From the NCBI RefSeq assembly GCF_027920545.1, contig NZ_CP115859.1, positions 558,001-622,000 on the forward strand: DNA of 64,000 nucleotides, given 5' to 3'. This document shows, in pieces, positions 26,062 to 35,000 of this stretch. Made by a program: the position numbers and the translations under genes. The first letter of the stretch is position 1. The number at the start of each line of letters is the position of its first letter. Source of the stretch: Chryseobacterium camelliae (GTDB lineage Bacteria > Bacteroidota > Bacteroidia > Flavobacteriales > Weeksellaceae). The notes under the pieces are model-generated. The model saw only the letters and a list, made by a program, of their open reading frames with translations. It searched no databases and had not been told where the DNA came from.

Positions 26062-26127
26062 CTTTTTTATGATCTAAAGTATTCCATCTTAAAAACCCGA
26101 TCCGTTTTTTATTTCATGAATAAAATA

Positions 26128-26574
26128 TTATAAATCAGATTCTTTTTTAAGTAAAATTGTATCAGGAGAAAGCGGGTCTATTTTTTCCGGATTTTTCCTT
26201 TCATTATCCGCATAAAAAAGGATTTCTTTATCTTTTGTAAATTCAATAAGTCCCGACATAAATTCATTTTCAACCACTCCCGTTCCGTCATTATAAACAA
26301 AAATCACCTTTATTTTAAACGGCTTTACAGAATCATCTACAGTATATTTTATTTGTGCAAATTTACCTTTATAGGGGCCTTCAGGAATCTCGAATTTTTT
26401 CCCGTCCATTATCATATCATCGAAACTGAAAGAAATAATTCCATCAGAAAAAAAAGTAATATAACCTTTTTTACCCCGATCTATTCCCATCCATTTTCCA
26501 TGAAGATCTTTTGCAGTCTGAGAAAAGCACATTCCGAAAAAGATCAAAAAAAGAAACAGTAAGTTTTTCTTCAT
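26128..26574 (-). CDS. Small secreted protein, lipocalin-like in layout
   Basis: 148 residues from the ATG at 26574, which begins the signal peptide (MKKNLLFLFLIFFGMCFSQ). The mature protein opens with TAKDLHGKWMGIDRGKKGYITFFSDG, the GxW-like start and strand order of small bacterial lipocalin-type barrels, but the call is weak. Function unknown. The start lies 13 bp after the methylmalonyl-CoA mutase stop codon, so the two are probably on one transcript. Confidence 0.6.
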   Translation of the reverse strand: MKKNLLFLFLIFFGMCFSQTAKDLHGKWMGIDRGKKGYITFFSDGIISFSFDDMIMDGKKFEIPEGPYKGKFAQIKYTVDDSVKPFKIKVIFVYNDGTGVVENEFMSGLIEFTKDKEILFYADNERKNPEKIDPLSPDTILLKKESDL

Positions 26575-26587
26575 CACAACAAAGTTA

Positions 26588-27739
26588 TTATTCAAACATT
26601 TCAGCCCAACGAACGGCTTTTATTTCGTTTTGGTTATACAATTCCTCAATAGATTTTTTAACCTCTAATTTTGGATATAAATTGACTCCGATCAGTTTTA
26701 TTTTCCCTTCTTCAACCCATTTTTGCTCCTCTACTGCATGATCATAGATTTTCTTCTGAACAACACCTTGTTTCAAAAGCTCAAGATAGCCTCCCGCTTC
26801 TTCAATTTCAACAAACAAAGCCCATGATTTTTCAGCGATTTGCTGTGTAATATCTTCTACATAATAGCTTCCGTTAGAAGCATCTTCAAACACATTAATG
26901 ATACTTTCGTAAGCCAAAACAATCTGCTGTTTGAAAGAAATTTCTTCAGAGTTTTCCGTACTTCTGTCAACCAAATAATTATTAGTAAAAACCGCATCAG
27001 CTCCGCCAATCATTGCAGAAGCCAATTCCAGGGTCGAACGGATCAAATTATTTTCATTATCCGAAACCGCTTTATTTCTCAAAGAAGTTTCAGCAAAAAT
27101 GTAAGGAATCTCATCCAAACCATATTCTTTGGAAAGCTGATTGAAAACCATTTTAAATGCTCTCAGCTTTGCCATTTCAAAGAAATAGTTTCCTCCAATT
27201 GCAATTCTGAAAATCAGTTTATTTAGTATTTCAGCTCCATATATTTCCACCAGTTCTTTCGCTTTAGCCAAAGCAATTCCTAATTGCTGATAGATTGCAG
27301 CACCTGCGTTTTGGTAGAGGGAAATATCTACACAAATGTTTCTTTTAAATTCTTTAGCCAGCAATTCTTTTACCAGCTGATCATTAATTGAAGCCTCTTT
27401 TTCATCGAATACATCAATTAAAGAGAAATACTGATCTTCTTCTTTCGGACTGATGTGTCCTGCCAAATCCACATTGTTTATAAAAATCGTTTTCTCCTCT
27501 AAATTTTCAACATTTTGATCCAGAATAAAGGCAAATACATCTTCTTCTAAACTTTCATGATACTGTGCCACCAAATGAGTGCTTTCTTCTATTTTTGGAA
27601 GATTTACCAATGGTTTCTGTACCGAATCATAGAATGGTTTCACCTCAATTCCTTCCAGATTTTCTTTGGTAAGGATCGGATAAATATCTTCTGTTTTAAG
27701 CTGTTTTTTTACTAAATTTTCCCAGGCTGTATTTGACAT
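26588..27739 (-). CDS. mutA: Methylmalonyl-CoA mutase small (beta) subunit
   Basis: 383 residues, about half the length of the catalytic subunit. It shows the mutase TIM-barrel features of the non-catalytic subunit: NICVDISLYQNAGAAIYQQLGIALAKA, FRIAIGGNYFFEMAKLRAFKMVFNQL, AETSLRNKAVSDNENNLIRSTLELASAMIGGADAVFTNNY, and GSYYVEDITQQIAEKSWALF. The C-terminal cobalamin domain (DxHxxG) is absent. With the large subunit it interconverts methylmalonyl- and succinyl-CoA. The B12-binding large subunit is not adjacent and not in the window. The next genes on the strand are a secreted protein and a methyltransferase. Confidence 0.88.
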   Translation of the reverse strand: MSNTAWENLVKKQLKTEDIYPILTKENLEGIEVKPFYDSVQKPLVNLPKIEESTHLVAQYHESLEEDVFAFILDQNVENLEEKTIFINNVDLAGHISPKEEDQYFSLIDVFDEKEASINDQLVKELLAKEFKRNICVDISLYQNAGAAIYQQLGIALAKAKELVEIYGAEILNKLIFRIAIGGNYFFEMAKLRAFKMVFNQLSKEYGLDEIPYIFAETSLRNKAVSDNENNLIRSTLELASAMIGGADAVFTNNYLVDRSTENSEEISFKQQIVLAYESIINVFEDASNGSYYVEDITQQIAEKSWALFVEIEEAGGYLELLKQGVVQKKIYDHAVEEQKWVEEGKIKLIGVNLYPKLEVKKSIEELYNQNEIKAVRWAEMFE

Positions 27740-27753
27740 AGTTTTATTTTGAG

Positions 27754-27835
27754 TGTGAATTGTGAATCGTCAATTCGCTTTGCTCGTCAATTTTAAAATT
27801 CACCTGCGAAGCAAAATTCACCATTAACCTTTCAC
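27754..27835 (+). repeat. Dispersed intergenic repeat, copy 2
   Basis: Aligns, in opposite orientation, with 17907-18010: GTGAATTG, GTCAATTCG, CTCGTCAATTTT, AAAATTCACCTGCGAAGCAA. It lies between mutA and the FtsB-like gene. Confidence 0.6.
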
Positions 27836-27843
27836 TTTTAGAG

Positions 27844-28200
27844 TTATTTTTTCGCAATATTCGCACTATCTACTACCAAAATAAAGATCTCTTCATTCGG
27901 TTTTTTCATGAAATAGTTTTCTCTTGCGTATTTTTCTTTTTCAGATTTATTATTCATCAATTTTTTATAAAACGCGTCATTTTTTTCATATTCGGTTTTA
28001 TAATATTGAAGCTGGTCTTCGTATTTGCTAATTTCCCCATTCAGTTCATTAATTACCAAAAACGAAGTTTTATCAAAGAAAATCATCCATACCAGAAACA
28101 GGCAAATGGTAAGCGTATATTTATTCAAAACATATTTTTGAATCAGCTTAAAAGTTTCAGACTTGGGCTGGATGTCCTTAATAAGGTTGTTTTCTTTCAT
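27844..28200 (-). CDS. FtsB/DivIC-like septum formation initiator
   Basis: 118 residues. Cytoplasmic N-terminus, one transmembrane helix (about 29-47: TLTICLFLVWMIFFD), then a periplasmic coiled coil (INELNGEISKYEDQLQYYKTEYEKND) and a short conserved ending (EKYARENYFMKKPNEEIFIL), the classic FtsB/DivIC layout. These proteins hold the divisome's FtsL and FtsQ together. It starts 1 bp after the uridine kinase stop codon, so the two genes are translationally close. Confidence 0.85.
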   Translation of the reverse strand: MKENNLIKDIQPKSETFKLIQKYVLNKYTLTICLFLVWMIFFDKTSFLVINELNGEISKYEDQLQYYKTEYEKNDAFYKKLMNNKSEKEKYARENYFMKKPNEEIFILVVDSANIAKK

Positions 28201-28201
28201 T

Positions 28202-28816
28202 TTAATGTTTTCTCAACGAATTTTTAATAACAGTAGTTAAAAAATCAATCGCTACGGAATTTTGCTTCATATTCGGGATAATCAAATCCGCTTCGTTTTT
28301 TGAAGGCTCAATAAATTCCTGATGCATCGGTTTCAAAGTTGTTTGATAACGGTGCAGTACTTCATTCAGATCTCTTCCTCTTTCCTGGGTGTCTCTCCTG
28401 ATCCTCCTGATCAATCTCTCGTCAGAATCCGCATGAACGAAAACTTTTAAATCAAATTCTTTCAGCAATTCTTTGTTGGTAAGTACTAAAATCCCTTCTA
28501 CTACCAATACATTTTTAGGTTCTACAGTAACGTGATCTCCGGTTCTGGAATGGGTAACAAAGCTATAAATCGGCTGCTCAATCGGCTCATTATTTTTTAA
28601 AGCTTTCACATGTTTCAACATCAGTTCAAAATCTATAGACTTAGGATGATCATAGTTTAAAGCCTCTCTTTCTGTAAGCGTAAGATTTTGATTATCATGA
28701 TAATAATTATCCTGAGAAAGGATGTTCATTCCTTCAACATCAAGTTGCTGAAGAATCTTATCAACAACCGTAGTTTTGCCGGATCCTGTACCTCCTGCAA
28801 TTCCTATTACAAGCAT
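28202..28816 (-). CDS. udk: Uridine kinase
   Basis: 204 residues. P-loop GGTGSGKTT (8-16); LSQDNYYHD (about 34-42) carries the catalytic Asp; YDHPKSIDF and the basic RRIRRDTQERGR lid (about 133-145) are family signatures. It phosphorylates uridine and cytidine with ATP or GTP in pyrimidine salvage. First gene of a pair with the FtsB-like gene. The nucleoside permease at 15.8-17.2 kb could supply its substrate. Confidence 0.93.
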   Translation of the reverse strand: MLVIGIAGGTGSGKTTVVDKILQQLDVEGMNILSQDNYYHDNQNLTLTEREALNYDHPKSIDFELMLKHVKALKNNEPIEQPIYSFVTHSRTGDHVTVEPKNVLVVEGILVLTNKELLKEFDLKVFVHADSDERLIRRIRRDTQERGRDLNEVLHRYQTTLKPMHQEFIEPSKNEADLIIPNMKQNSVAIDFLTTVIKNSLRKH

Positions 28817-28984
28817 TCTTTTTTTGTTTCTTTATAGTTTTTACAAATATACTATTTTAGATGAATGCAAATAAAATAATTGGAAAAGGAAAATTTTGAG
28901 CAAGGTAAAAACCAATCTTTTGATTCATCAATCATTAATTGGTAAACAGATACAAGAATTATATACTCACCCCTTGAATATTCT

Positions 28985-29110
28985 TCACTTCTGCTATCAC
29001 AAATGTACTGTATGCACTCCCGATAGAATCTACGGAACCTAGCAAAAAACTTTTACAAGTCAGGAGACCTGCCTGTTTAGAATCGACAATATTCTCGCGG
29101 TTTGGAGTTT
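28985..29110 (+). ncRNA. Cobalamin riboswitch remnant (3' half)
   Basis: AAGTCAGGAGACCTGCCTG (29057-29075) matches the B12 box (core GCCAGGAGACCTGCC). It is preceded by CACTCCCGATAG...CTACGGAACC (about 29009-29041), which fits the CACTG...GGGAAGG arm, and by a CTGCTATCACAAATG stretch. The 5' half (GGGAA...GGTG...ATCC) is not recognisable. The next gene on this strand starts about 285 bp away and has no link to B12. Read as a decayed or truncated element. Confidence 0.55.
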
Positions 29111-29392
29111 TTGGGTCAGACAGATGATACTTTTGAATGTATTGGGTTTAAAATTTTGATTTTAATTACTTTTTTAAACGCAAAGATTTTTGTTGTAGCT
29201 TCTTATTTTTAGGAAGCAAAGAATTGCGACTTCGCCACTGCTGAAGCTTATGGACGAAAGCTCCTGTTTTTTTATGTTTAAAATATCAAAAAAATAGTTT
29301 TTTTAGTTCTTTTATGATAATCACCCTATGAAATATAAACACAGGAAAGATATTAATGGCTATTTTTATATCATTAAAGAAATATATAATCA
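29111..29392. other. Non-coding stretch with dispersed-repeat-like sequence
   Basis: No gene seen. 29175-29272 contains AACGCAAAGATT, GCTTCTTATTTTTAGGAAGC (an imperfect hairpin) and TTGCGACTTCGCCACTGCTG, of the kind found as dispersed repeats in Chryseobacterium intergenic DNA (from general familiarity, not a search). Confidence 0.35.
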
Positions 29393-30427
29393 ATGAAACG
29401 AAATATTATCTTATCTGTAACTTTTCTTTTATTTCTTTCTTGCTGCGATTACAATGAAAAGCAGGAGAATATCATTCAGACAATTGCTAGCAAAAGTAAC
29501 AAACCTTATAATGAAAATTTTATAAAAAATACATTCAATGAATTTTCGAAGCAACAAATTATTGAACTTTCATCCAATCAGAATCCCAAAGTTGCATTAT
29601 ATTTCTTTCAAATTCTGGTAGAAAAATTTCCTGAAGAATGTTTTTCTGTTTTAATGAAAAATCTTAATAATAGAAAAACACTGGACGTTTCTACAAGCTA
29701 TGACACGATAAATGAAATGACAGTTCCTGACACAATGATGTTCTATACCATATCAAAAAAGGATATATTTACAAATCAACAAAAAGAAAAACTATTCTCA
29801 ATCATTCTGAACGACATTGAAAATAAAGACCATCTTGAAGGCTATCTTATTTCATATCTTAATGAAAATCAAGCAGCTCCAAATCCTAGATATTATAACA
29901 AAATAAAAAATATCATCTTAAAAAGGTCTGACAACAAATTTTATTATAATTCGGTTTTATTAAATTATTTTTCTAATTATAATAAACCTGAAGACATCAT
30001 CATTATAGAAAATTTCTTAAAAAGAAATATATTCGAAGATGGTCCCATTCACATGAACAGTACAGTAGAATATATTAAAAAACATCCAAAAGACCTCTAT
30101 TTTCCCATCCTTGAAGAATTTTATTCCCTAAAGATAAAAGGAAAAACATTTCGTGCTGATGATATATTCTTTGAACTTGAAGAACTTACAAAAGCAACAA
30201 TTAATTATAAAACAGAAAATGCAAAAGAATTAATGAAAAACATTACATTTAATACAAAATATATATCCAATGGAAATTTTGTAGCTTCTAATGAGCAAAT
30301 ATATCTTTTGCTAAAGAATAATGATAAATCAAATTATTTTGCTGATATCAAGAATGATCTACAAAACAAAGTGAATAAAGCTAAACTTGATACCATCGTC
30401 AACTGGAATAATCGTTGGAGTTATTAA
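29393..30427 (+). CDS. AT-rich lipoprotein of unknown function
   Basis: 344 residues. Lipoprotein signal: MKRNIILSVTFLLFLSCC with the lipobox near C17/C18. The mature part is mostly helical and Asn/Lys/Ile-rich, with repeated paired-helix units (KVALYFFQILVEKFPEECFSVLMKNL; KLFSIILNDIENKDHLEGYLISYLNEN; NKFYYNSVLLNYFSNYNKPEDIIIIENFL) suggestive of HEAT-like repeats. No family recognised. Base composition is visibly more AT-rich than the flanking genes, and it sits next to a broken riboswitch and repeats, so recent acquisition is plausible. Confidence 0.6.
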   Translation: MKRNIILSVTFLLFLSCCDYNEKQENIIQTIASKSNKPYNENFIKNTFNEFSKQQIIELSSNQNPKVALYFFQILVEKFPEECFSVLMKNLNNRKTLDVSTSYDTINEMTVPDTMMFYTISKKDIFTNQQKEKLFSIILNDIENKDHLEGYLISYLNENQAAPNPRYYNKIKNIILKRSDNKFYYNSVLLNYFSNYNKPEDIIIIENFLKRNIFEDGPIHMNSTVEYIKKHPKDLYFPILEEFYSLKIKGKTFRADDIFFELEELTKATINYKTENAKELMKNITFNTKYISNGNFVASNEQIYLLLKNNDKSNYFADIKNDLQNKVNKAKLDTIVNWNNRWSY

Positions 30428-30496
30428 CTTTATGTTATTTTTTTACCAGAAACAAATTAATAATCAAAAACTTACAATTTTATCAATTTAAATTCT

Positions 30497-30504
30497 TAAT
30501 TTTG
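30497..30504 (+). promoter_or_regulatory. Bacteroidota -7 promoter element (TAATTTTG)
   Basis: TAATTTTG fits TAnnTTTG and lies 26 bp upstream of the J-domain/KTSC gene start codon. Confidence 0.55.
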
Positions 30505-30530
30505 CACCCCGAAAATAAGGGACAGAAAAT

Positions 30531-30977
30531 ATGAAAAAAATTGGTGAGCACAGAAAACTTTTGGGAGTTGAGCAGAATGTGACTTTAAAAGAGTTGAAGA
30601 CCATTTACAGAAATGCGATGAAAGATACGCATCCTGATAAATTTATCAATGATGAATCCGGAAAACTGGAAGCTGAAGAAAAAAGCAAATCTGTTATTGA
30701 AGCATACCATTTTTTAGTAAGCATCAATCCGGAAACTCAGGAAAAATATAAAGAAGAATATACGGAAACGATTACCAAATCTAATATTCAGGATTTTTAT
30801 CTGGAGAAATCGATCCTGACTGTTCAGCATTTGAACGGGGTTTCGTATGAATATATGGGTGTACCGAGAAACACGTACATCAAAATGATTAACTCCGATT
30901 CACCGAGCCGTTTTGCAAGAAGACATATCTACGGAAACTTTGTTTACAGAAAAGCAGGTGAAGTAATGCAAGACTAA
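30531..30977 (+). CDS. J-domain plus KTSC-domain protein
   Basis: 148 residues, cytoplasmic. Residues about 5-65 are a DnaJ-like domain with the HPD motif at 34-36 (KDTHPDKFIN). Residues about 92-143 are a KTSC domain: LTVQHLNGVSYEYMGVPRNTYIKMINSDSPSRFARRHIYGNFVYRKAG. The J domain would recruit Hsp70; the KTSC domain is named after the KTSC fold next to lysyl-tRNA synthetase and is thought to bind nucleic acid. The combined role is unknown. It has its own promoter and terminator. Confidence 0.8.
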   Translation: MKKIGEHRKLLGVEQNVTLKELKTIYRNAMKDTHPDKFINDESGKLEAEEKSKSVIEAYHFLVSINPETQEKYKEEYTETITKSNIQDFYLEKSILTVQHLNGVSYEYMGVPRNTYIKMINSDSPSRFARRHIYGNFVYRKAGEVMQD

Positions 30978-31000
30978 TTCTTACGCAATCGTATAGAATA

Positions 31001-31038
31001 AATAAACCGTACCTCTATGAGATGCGGTTTTTTATTTA
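31001..31038. terminator. Terminator between convergent J/KTSC and HAD genes
   Basis: AAATAAACCG (31001-31010) pairs with CGGTTTTTTATTT (from 31026) around an imperfect middle; T-rich on both strands. Confidence 0.65.
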
Positions 31039-31052
31039 TCGCTTTTGAACGT

Positions 31053-31853
31053 TTATATTCCGTTCAGATAGGTTTTTATGGTTTCCAATACTCCAAATCG
31101 ATCATTGGAACAGGCTTCAAACTTTGCCACTTCTTTTACGGAAGGATGAGCATTTTCCATTGCGTAGGAATAATGGGCGTTTTTAAGCATTTCAATATCA
31201 TTCAGATAATCTCCGAAAGCCATGGTCTGCTCCGGAAGAATATTTAAAGATTTCTGCAGTTTTTCAATAGCATTTCCTTTGTTGGTATGCTTATTCATAA
31301 TATCCAGCCAGTTTTTTCCCGAAACTACGACTACCAAATTTTCGTTTTCAAACTTTTTCAATGCAGGATACAAAAATTCTTCTGCACTTACCGGATGATA
31401 GATAGCAATTTTAAAAACAGAGTCATTAATTTCCTGCGTAAGATCCTCCTTCTTCTGATTCTGAATATAATACTTGGAAAAATAGTCTACAAATGCATGA
31501 TCACTGCTTTCATAATACGAACTTTCTTTTGCACTTAAAACCGCTCTCGCTCCTTGAATTTCTCTTACCGTTCGGATAATATCAGCAATTGAGTTTTGGC
31601 TAAGTTTGTCTGCAAAAATCTCTTCATTTTTATATACCACGTATCCTCCGTTTTCAGCGATGAAACCAATTTCGTTTTTAATTTCTCCGAAATATTTGGT
31701 AATTCCCGACATCTGTCTTCCGCTCGCAGGAACAAAAAGAATGTCGCGTTTTTTTAGTTCTTCATATACCATTGGAAAATCCGGACTTACTTCGTATTTT
31801 GAATTCAGGAAAGTGCCGTCCATATCGGTTACAATCAGCTTAATATCCTTCAT
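31053..31853 (-). CDS. Cof-type HAD phosphatase
   Basis: 266 residues, normal for subclass IIB (Cof) HAD hydrolases. Motif I is DMDGT at 10-14; ASGR (about 43-46) is motif II; the C-terminal GDYLNDIEML is motif IV with the metal-binding aspartates, and KGNAIEKL (about 194-201) carries the motif III Lys. It dephosphorylates small metabolites such as sugar phosphates or flavin nucleotides; the true substrate is not predictable. Monocistronic. Confidence 0.9.
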   Translation of the reverse strand: MKDIKLIVTDMDGTFLNSKYEVSPDFPMVYEELKKRDILFVPASGRQMSGITKYFGEIKNEIGFIAENGGYVVYKNEEIFADKLSQNSIADIIRTVREIQGARAVLSAKESSYYESSDHAFVDYFSKYYIQNQKKEDLTQEINDSVFKIAIYHPVSAEEFLYPALKKFENENLVVVVSGKNWLDIMNKHTNKGNAIEKLQKSLNILPEQTMAFGDYLNDIEMLKNAHYSYAMENAHPSVKEVAKFEACSNDRFGVLETIKTYLNGI

Positions 31854-32027
31854 AAAATTCTTTTGTCTTCTTCTTATCGTTAAACCTTACACAAATATAG
31901 TCTTTACAATCTTAAAAATTGATGTAGCCTCTTTTATGAATGAGTGATTTAACTTTAATTTATTTTAATGCATCACCAGCAGTATTTCAACAAAGAGTAT
32001 TTTCTTTTATAAATTTCTTCAAAAATA

Positions 32028-32057
32028 AAAAAGCGCATCATTTCTGATACGCTTTTT
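32028..32057 (-). terminator. Terminator after RND operon
   Basis: AAAAAGCG-x-ATCA pairs with TGAT-x-CGCTTTTT (one internal mismatch), 4-nt loop. Located 23 bp past the RND pump stop codon. Confidence 0.8.
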
Positions 32058-32079
32058 CGGTTGATTAAAGGTTGTTATA

Positions 32080-35000
32080 TTAGTCTACGTGTTTCGGAGT
32101 AAATCCGTCTTCACTTAGCTCTCTGTGTTCATAATCAGCTTTCATTTCAGCTTCATAATCCACTTTTTCGTGTTGTCCCATTCTTCTTAAAACAGAATCA
32201 AACAATGAATATACTACCGGTACAATAATCAAAGTAAGGAATAACGATGAAGTCAAACCACCGATGATTACCCAAGCCAGCCCGTTGTTCATCTCCGCTC
32301 CTGCTCCTTTTGCGATCGCAATCGGAATCATACCGAAGATCATCGCAATCGTAGTCATCAAAATCGGACGAAGACGTGCATGGTTTGCCTGAATCAAAGC
32401 ATCATGAGTACTGAACCCTGCCGCTTTTCTCATATTGGCAAAGTCGACAATCATAATCGCGTTCTTCGCCACCAAGCCTATCAACATGATCATCCCTAAC
32501 ATTGTAAAGATATTCAATGAGTTTCCGGTAATCGCAAGAATTACCATTACTCCGATCAATGCCAACGGAATTGAGAACAATACTACGAACGGATATACGA
32601 AAGAATCGTACAAGGATACCATTACCAAATAAACCAATACGATAGCCGCTAATAAAGCGATTCCCAACGTACCGAAACCTTCAGTCTGATTTTCCATATC
32701 TCCACTCCAGATATAAGTTACACCAGCCGGTTTTGTTTTTTCGTTATCCATAAACTGAGCAGCCCATTCATTAGCAACATCTCCTACAGGACGACCTACT
32801 ACTTTAGATTTTACCTTTACAGAAGGTGCTTTATCTCTACGCTCCAACAAACTCGGTCCTGAACCCATTTTCACCTCAGCAAACTGACTTAGTCTGATTT
32901 GTTCTCCATTATTGTTTGTAAATATCAGGTTTCTTACATCTTCAATAGATTGTCTGTTTGCATCACCAAAACGGATGTTGATGTCATATTCATATTCTCC
33001 GGCTCTGAATTTCCCGTCTGTATTTCCACTGAATGCAGTCTGCATCGTTTGTCCTACACTGGAAAGGTTTAAGCCTAAAGAAGCCATTTTATCTCTGTCA
33101 ATATTCACCTGAACTTCCGGGTTACCAGAATCCGTTGATAATTCAGCATCTACCGATCCGGGAACTTTTTTAAGCAATTCAAGAATTCTGTTTGCTTCCT
33201 TGTTTGCTGTTTCGTTATCCTGAGCCGTTACTACCATTTCAATTGGCGCGTTATCCGCTCCCATTAATCCGATTGGCGCTGTTTTAAATTCAACTCCGGT
33301 AAATTTCTCTTCTAACGCTCTTTTGATTCTTGCAGACTTGATATCTGTACTCTCATTACGCAAAGATTTATCTACCAAGATCACCTGAATTTCTGATTGA
33401 TACAATGTAGCCTGCGCTCCACCAAAACCTGATGACTGCTGACCAACTGTTGTAATCATATCTACTACATCTTTATCATTTCTCAGATATTTTTCAACGG
33501 CAAGAGTAACCTGGTTTGTTTTCTCTACCGATGCATCTTTTGGTAATTCCATCTGAACAAGGAACTGCCCTCTGTCCATTTTAGGGAAGAATTCACCTCC
33601 GATAAATCCGAATGCCACCAACATGAATGAAGAGATCAAAATAATAAATGTTACGATAACCGTCATTATTCTTCTCAAAGTTGTTTTCAGACACCATTCC
33701 AAAATTCCTGTAATCCAGTGTGTGAATTTTTCCAACTGCTTTTCAAACCAAAGAATAAATTTCTCAAAAGGATTTTTACCAGAAAGATGAACCAGTTTTC
33801 CAAATCTTGATGAAAGCCAAGGAATAATGGTAAATGAAGCCAATAGCGACAACATTGTCGCGATAACTACGGTTACACAGAACTGCGTCAGGATATCAGA
33901 TACCAACCCAGAACTCATTGCAATCGGTAAGAATACCACCACGATTACCAAGGTAATTGCCGTTACGGTAAATCCAATCTCCGAAGCTCCATCGTACGCT
34001 GCACGAATTCTGCTTTTTCCCATCTCCATGTGACGGTAAACATTTTCCAAGACCACAATCGCGTCATCCACAAGAATACCTACTACAAGGGAAAGTCCTA
34101 ATAAACTCATCAAGTTCAAGGTATATCCCATCAGATACATTCCGATTACCGTAGCAATCAAAGACATCGGGATCGAAACCATTACAATGAATGCGTTTCT
34201 GATGTTGTGTAGGAATAACAACATTACGATGGCAACCAAGATAATCGCCAAGAATAAGTCGAAAATTACGTGATCTGCAGCTTCAAGTGTAAAGTCTGTC
34301 GTATCATCTACAATATTTACTTTAATTGCCTGAGCTTTATAGTTATCCTGAACCTGAGCAATCGTTTTTTTTACCAATTCTGAAACCGATACCGCATTGG
34401 CGTCAGATTGTTTCTTCACCTGAAGTAAAATGGTCGGTAACTGATTGTATCTTGCTACTTTTTCAACATCTTTCTGGGTATCGAATACAGTTGCAATATC
34501 AGATAAACGAACCTGTGCTCCATTTTTATTGGAAACCACAAGATTGTTCATTTCAGCAACGTTTTTATACTTTCCTGAAAGTCTGATCGTAGATCTTGAA
34601 GTCCTTGTTTTCAACGCTCCCGTAGGGAAATCCAAGTTGGAAGAAAGAATAGCCTGCTGTACGTCTGCAATAGCAACACCATATCCCTGCATTTTCTTTT
34701 CATCCAGATTTACCTGGATCTCCCTTTCCTGTCCACCTACAAGGTCAACCTGCGCTACTCCGTTTACACGTGAGAAGATCGGCTCTATTTTTTTATCTAA
34801 AAGATCGTAAAGTTCTTTATTATTCAGCTTGTCACTTGAAATACTCAAGGTCATGATCGGTAAATCATCCAATGAGAATTTTTGTAGTGACGGCGGATCT
34901 GCATCATCAGGAAGGTCTGCTAAAATAGCATTTACTTTTCTTTGTGCATCATTCAAAGCATAGTTTACATCGGCTCCTGTATTCAGCTGAACCATGATCA

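Noticed and set aside
29175..29272. AACGCAAAG / GCGACTTCGCCACTGC sequence as a gene or phage remnant
   Set aside because: No open frame; looks like repeat DNA but no second copy is in the window.
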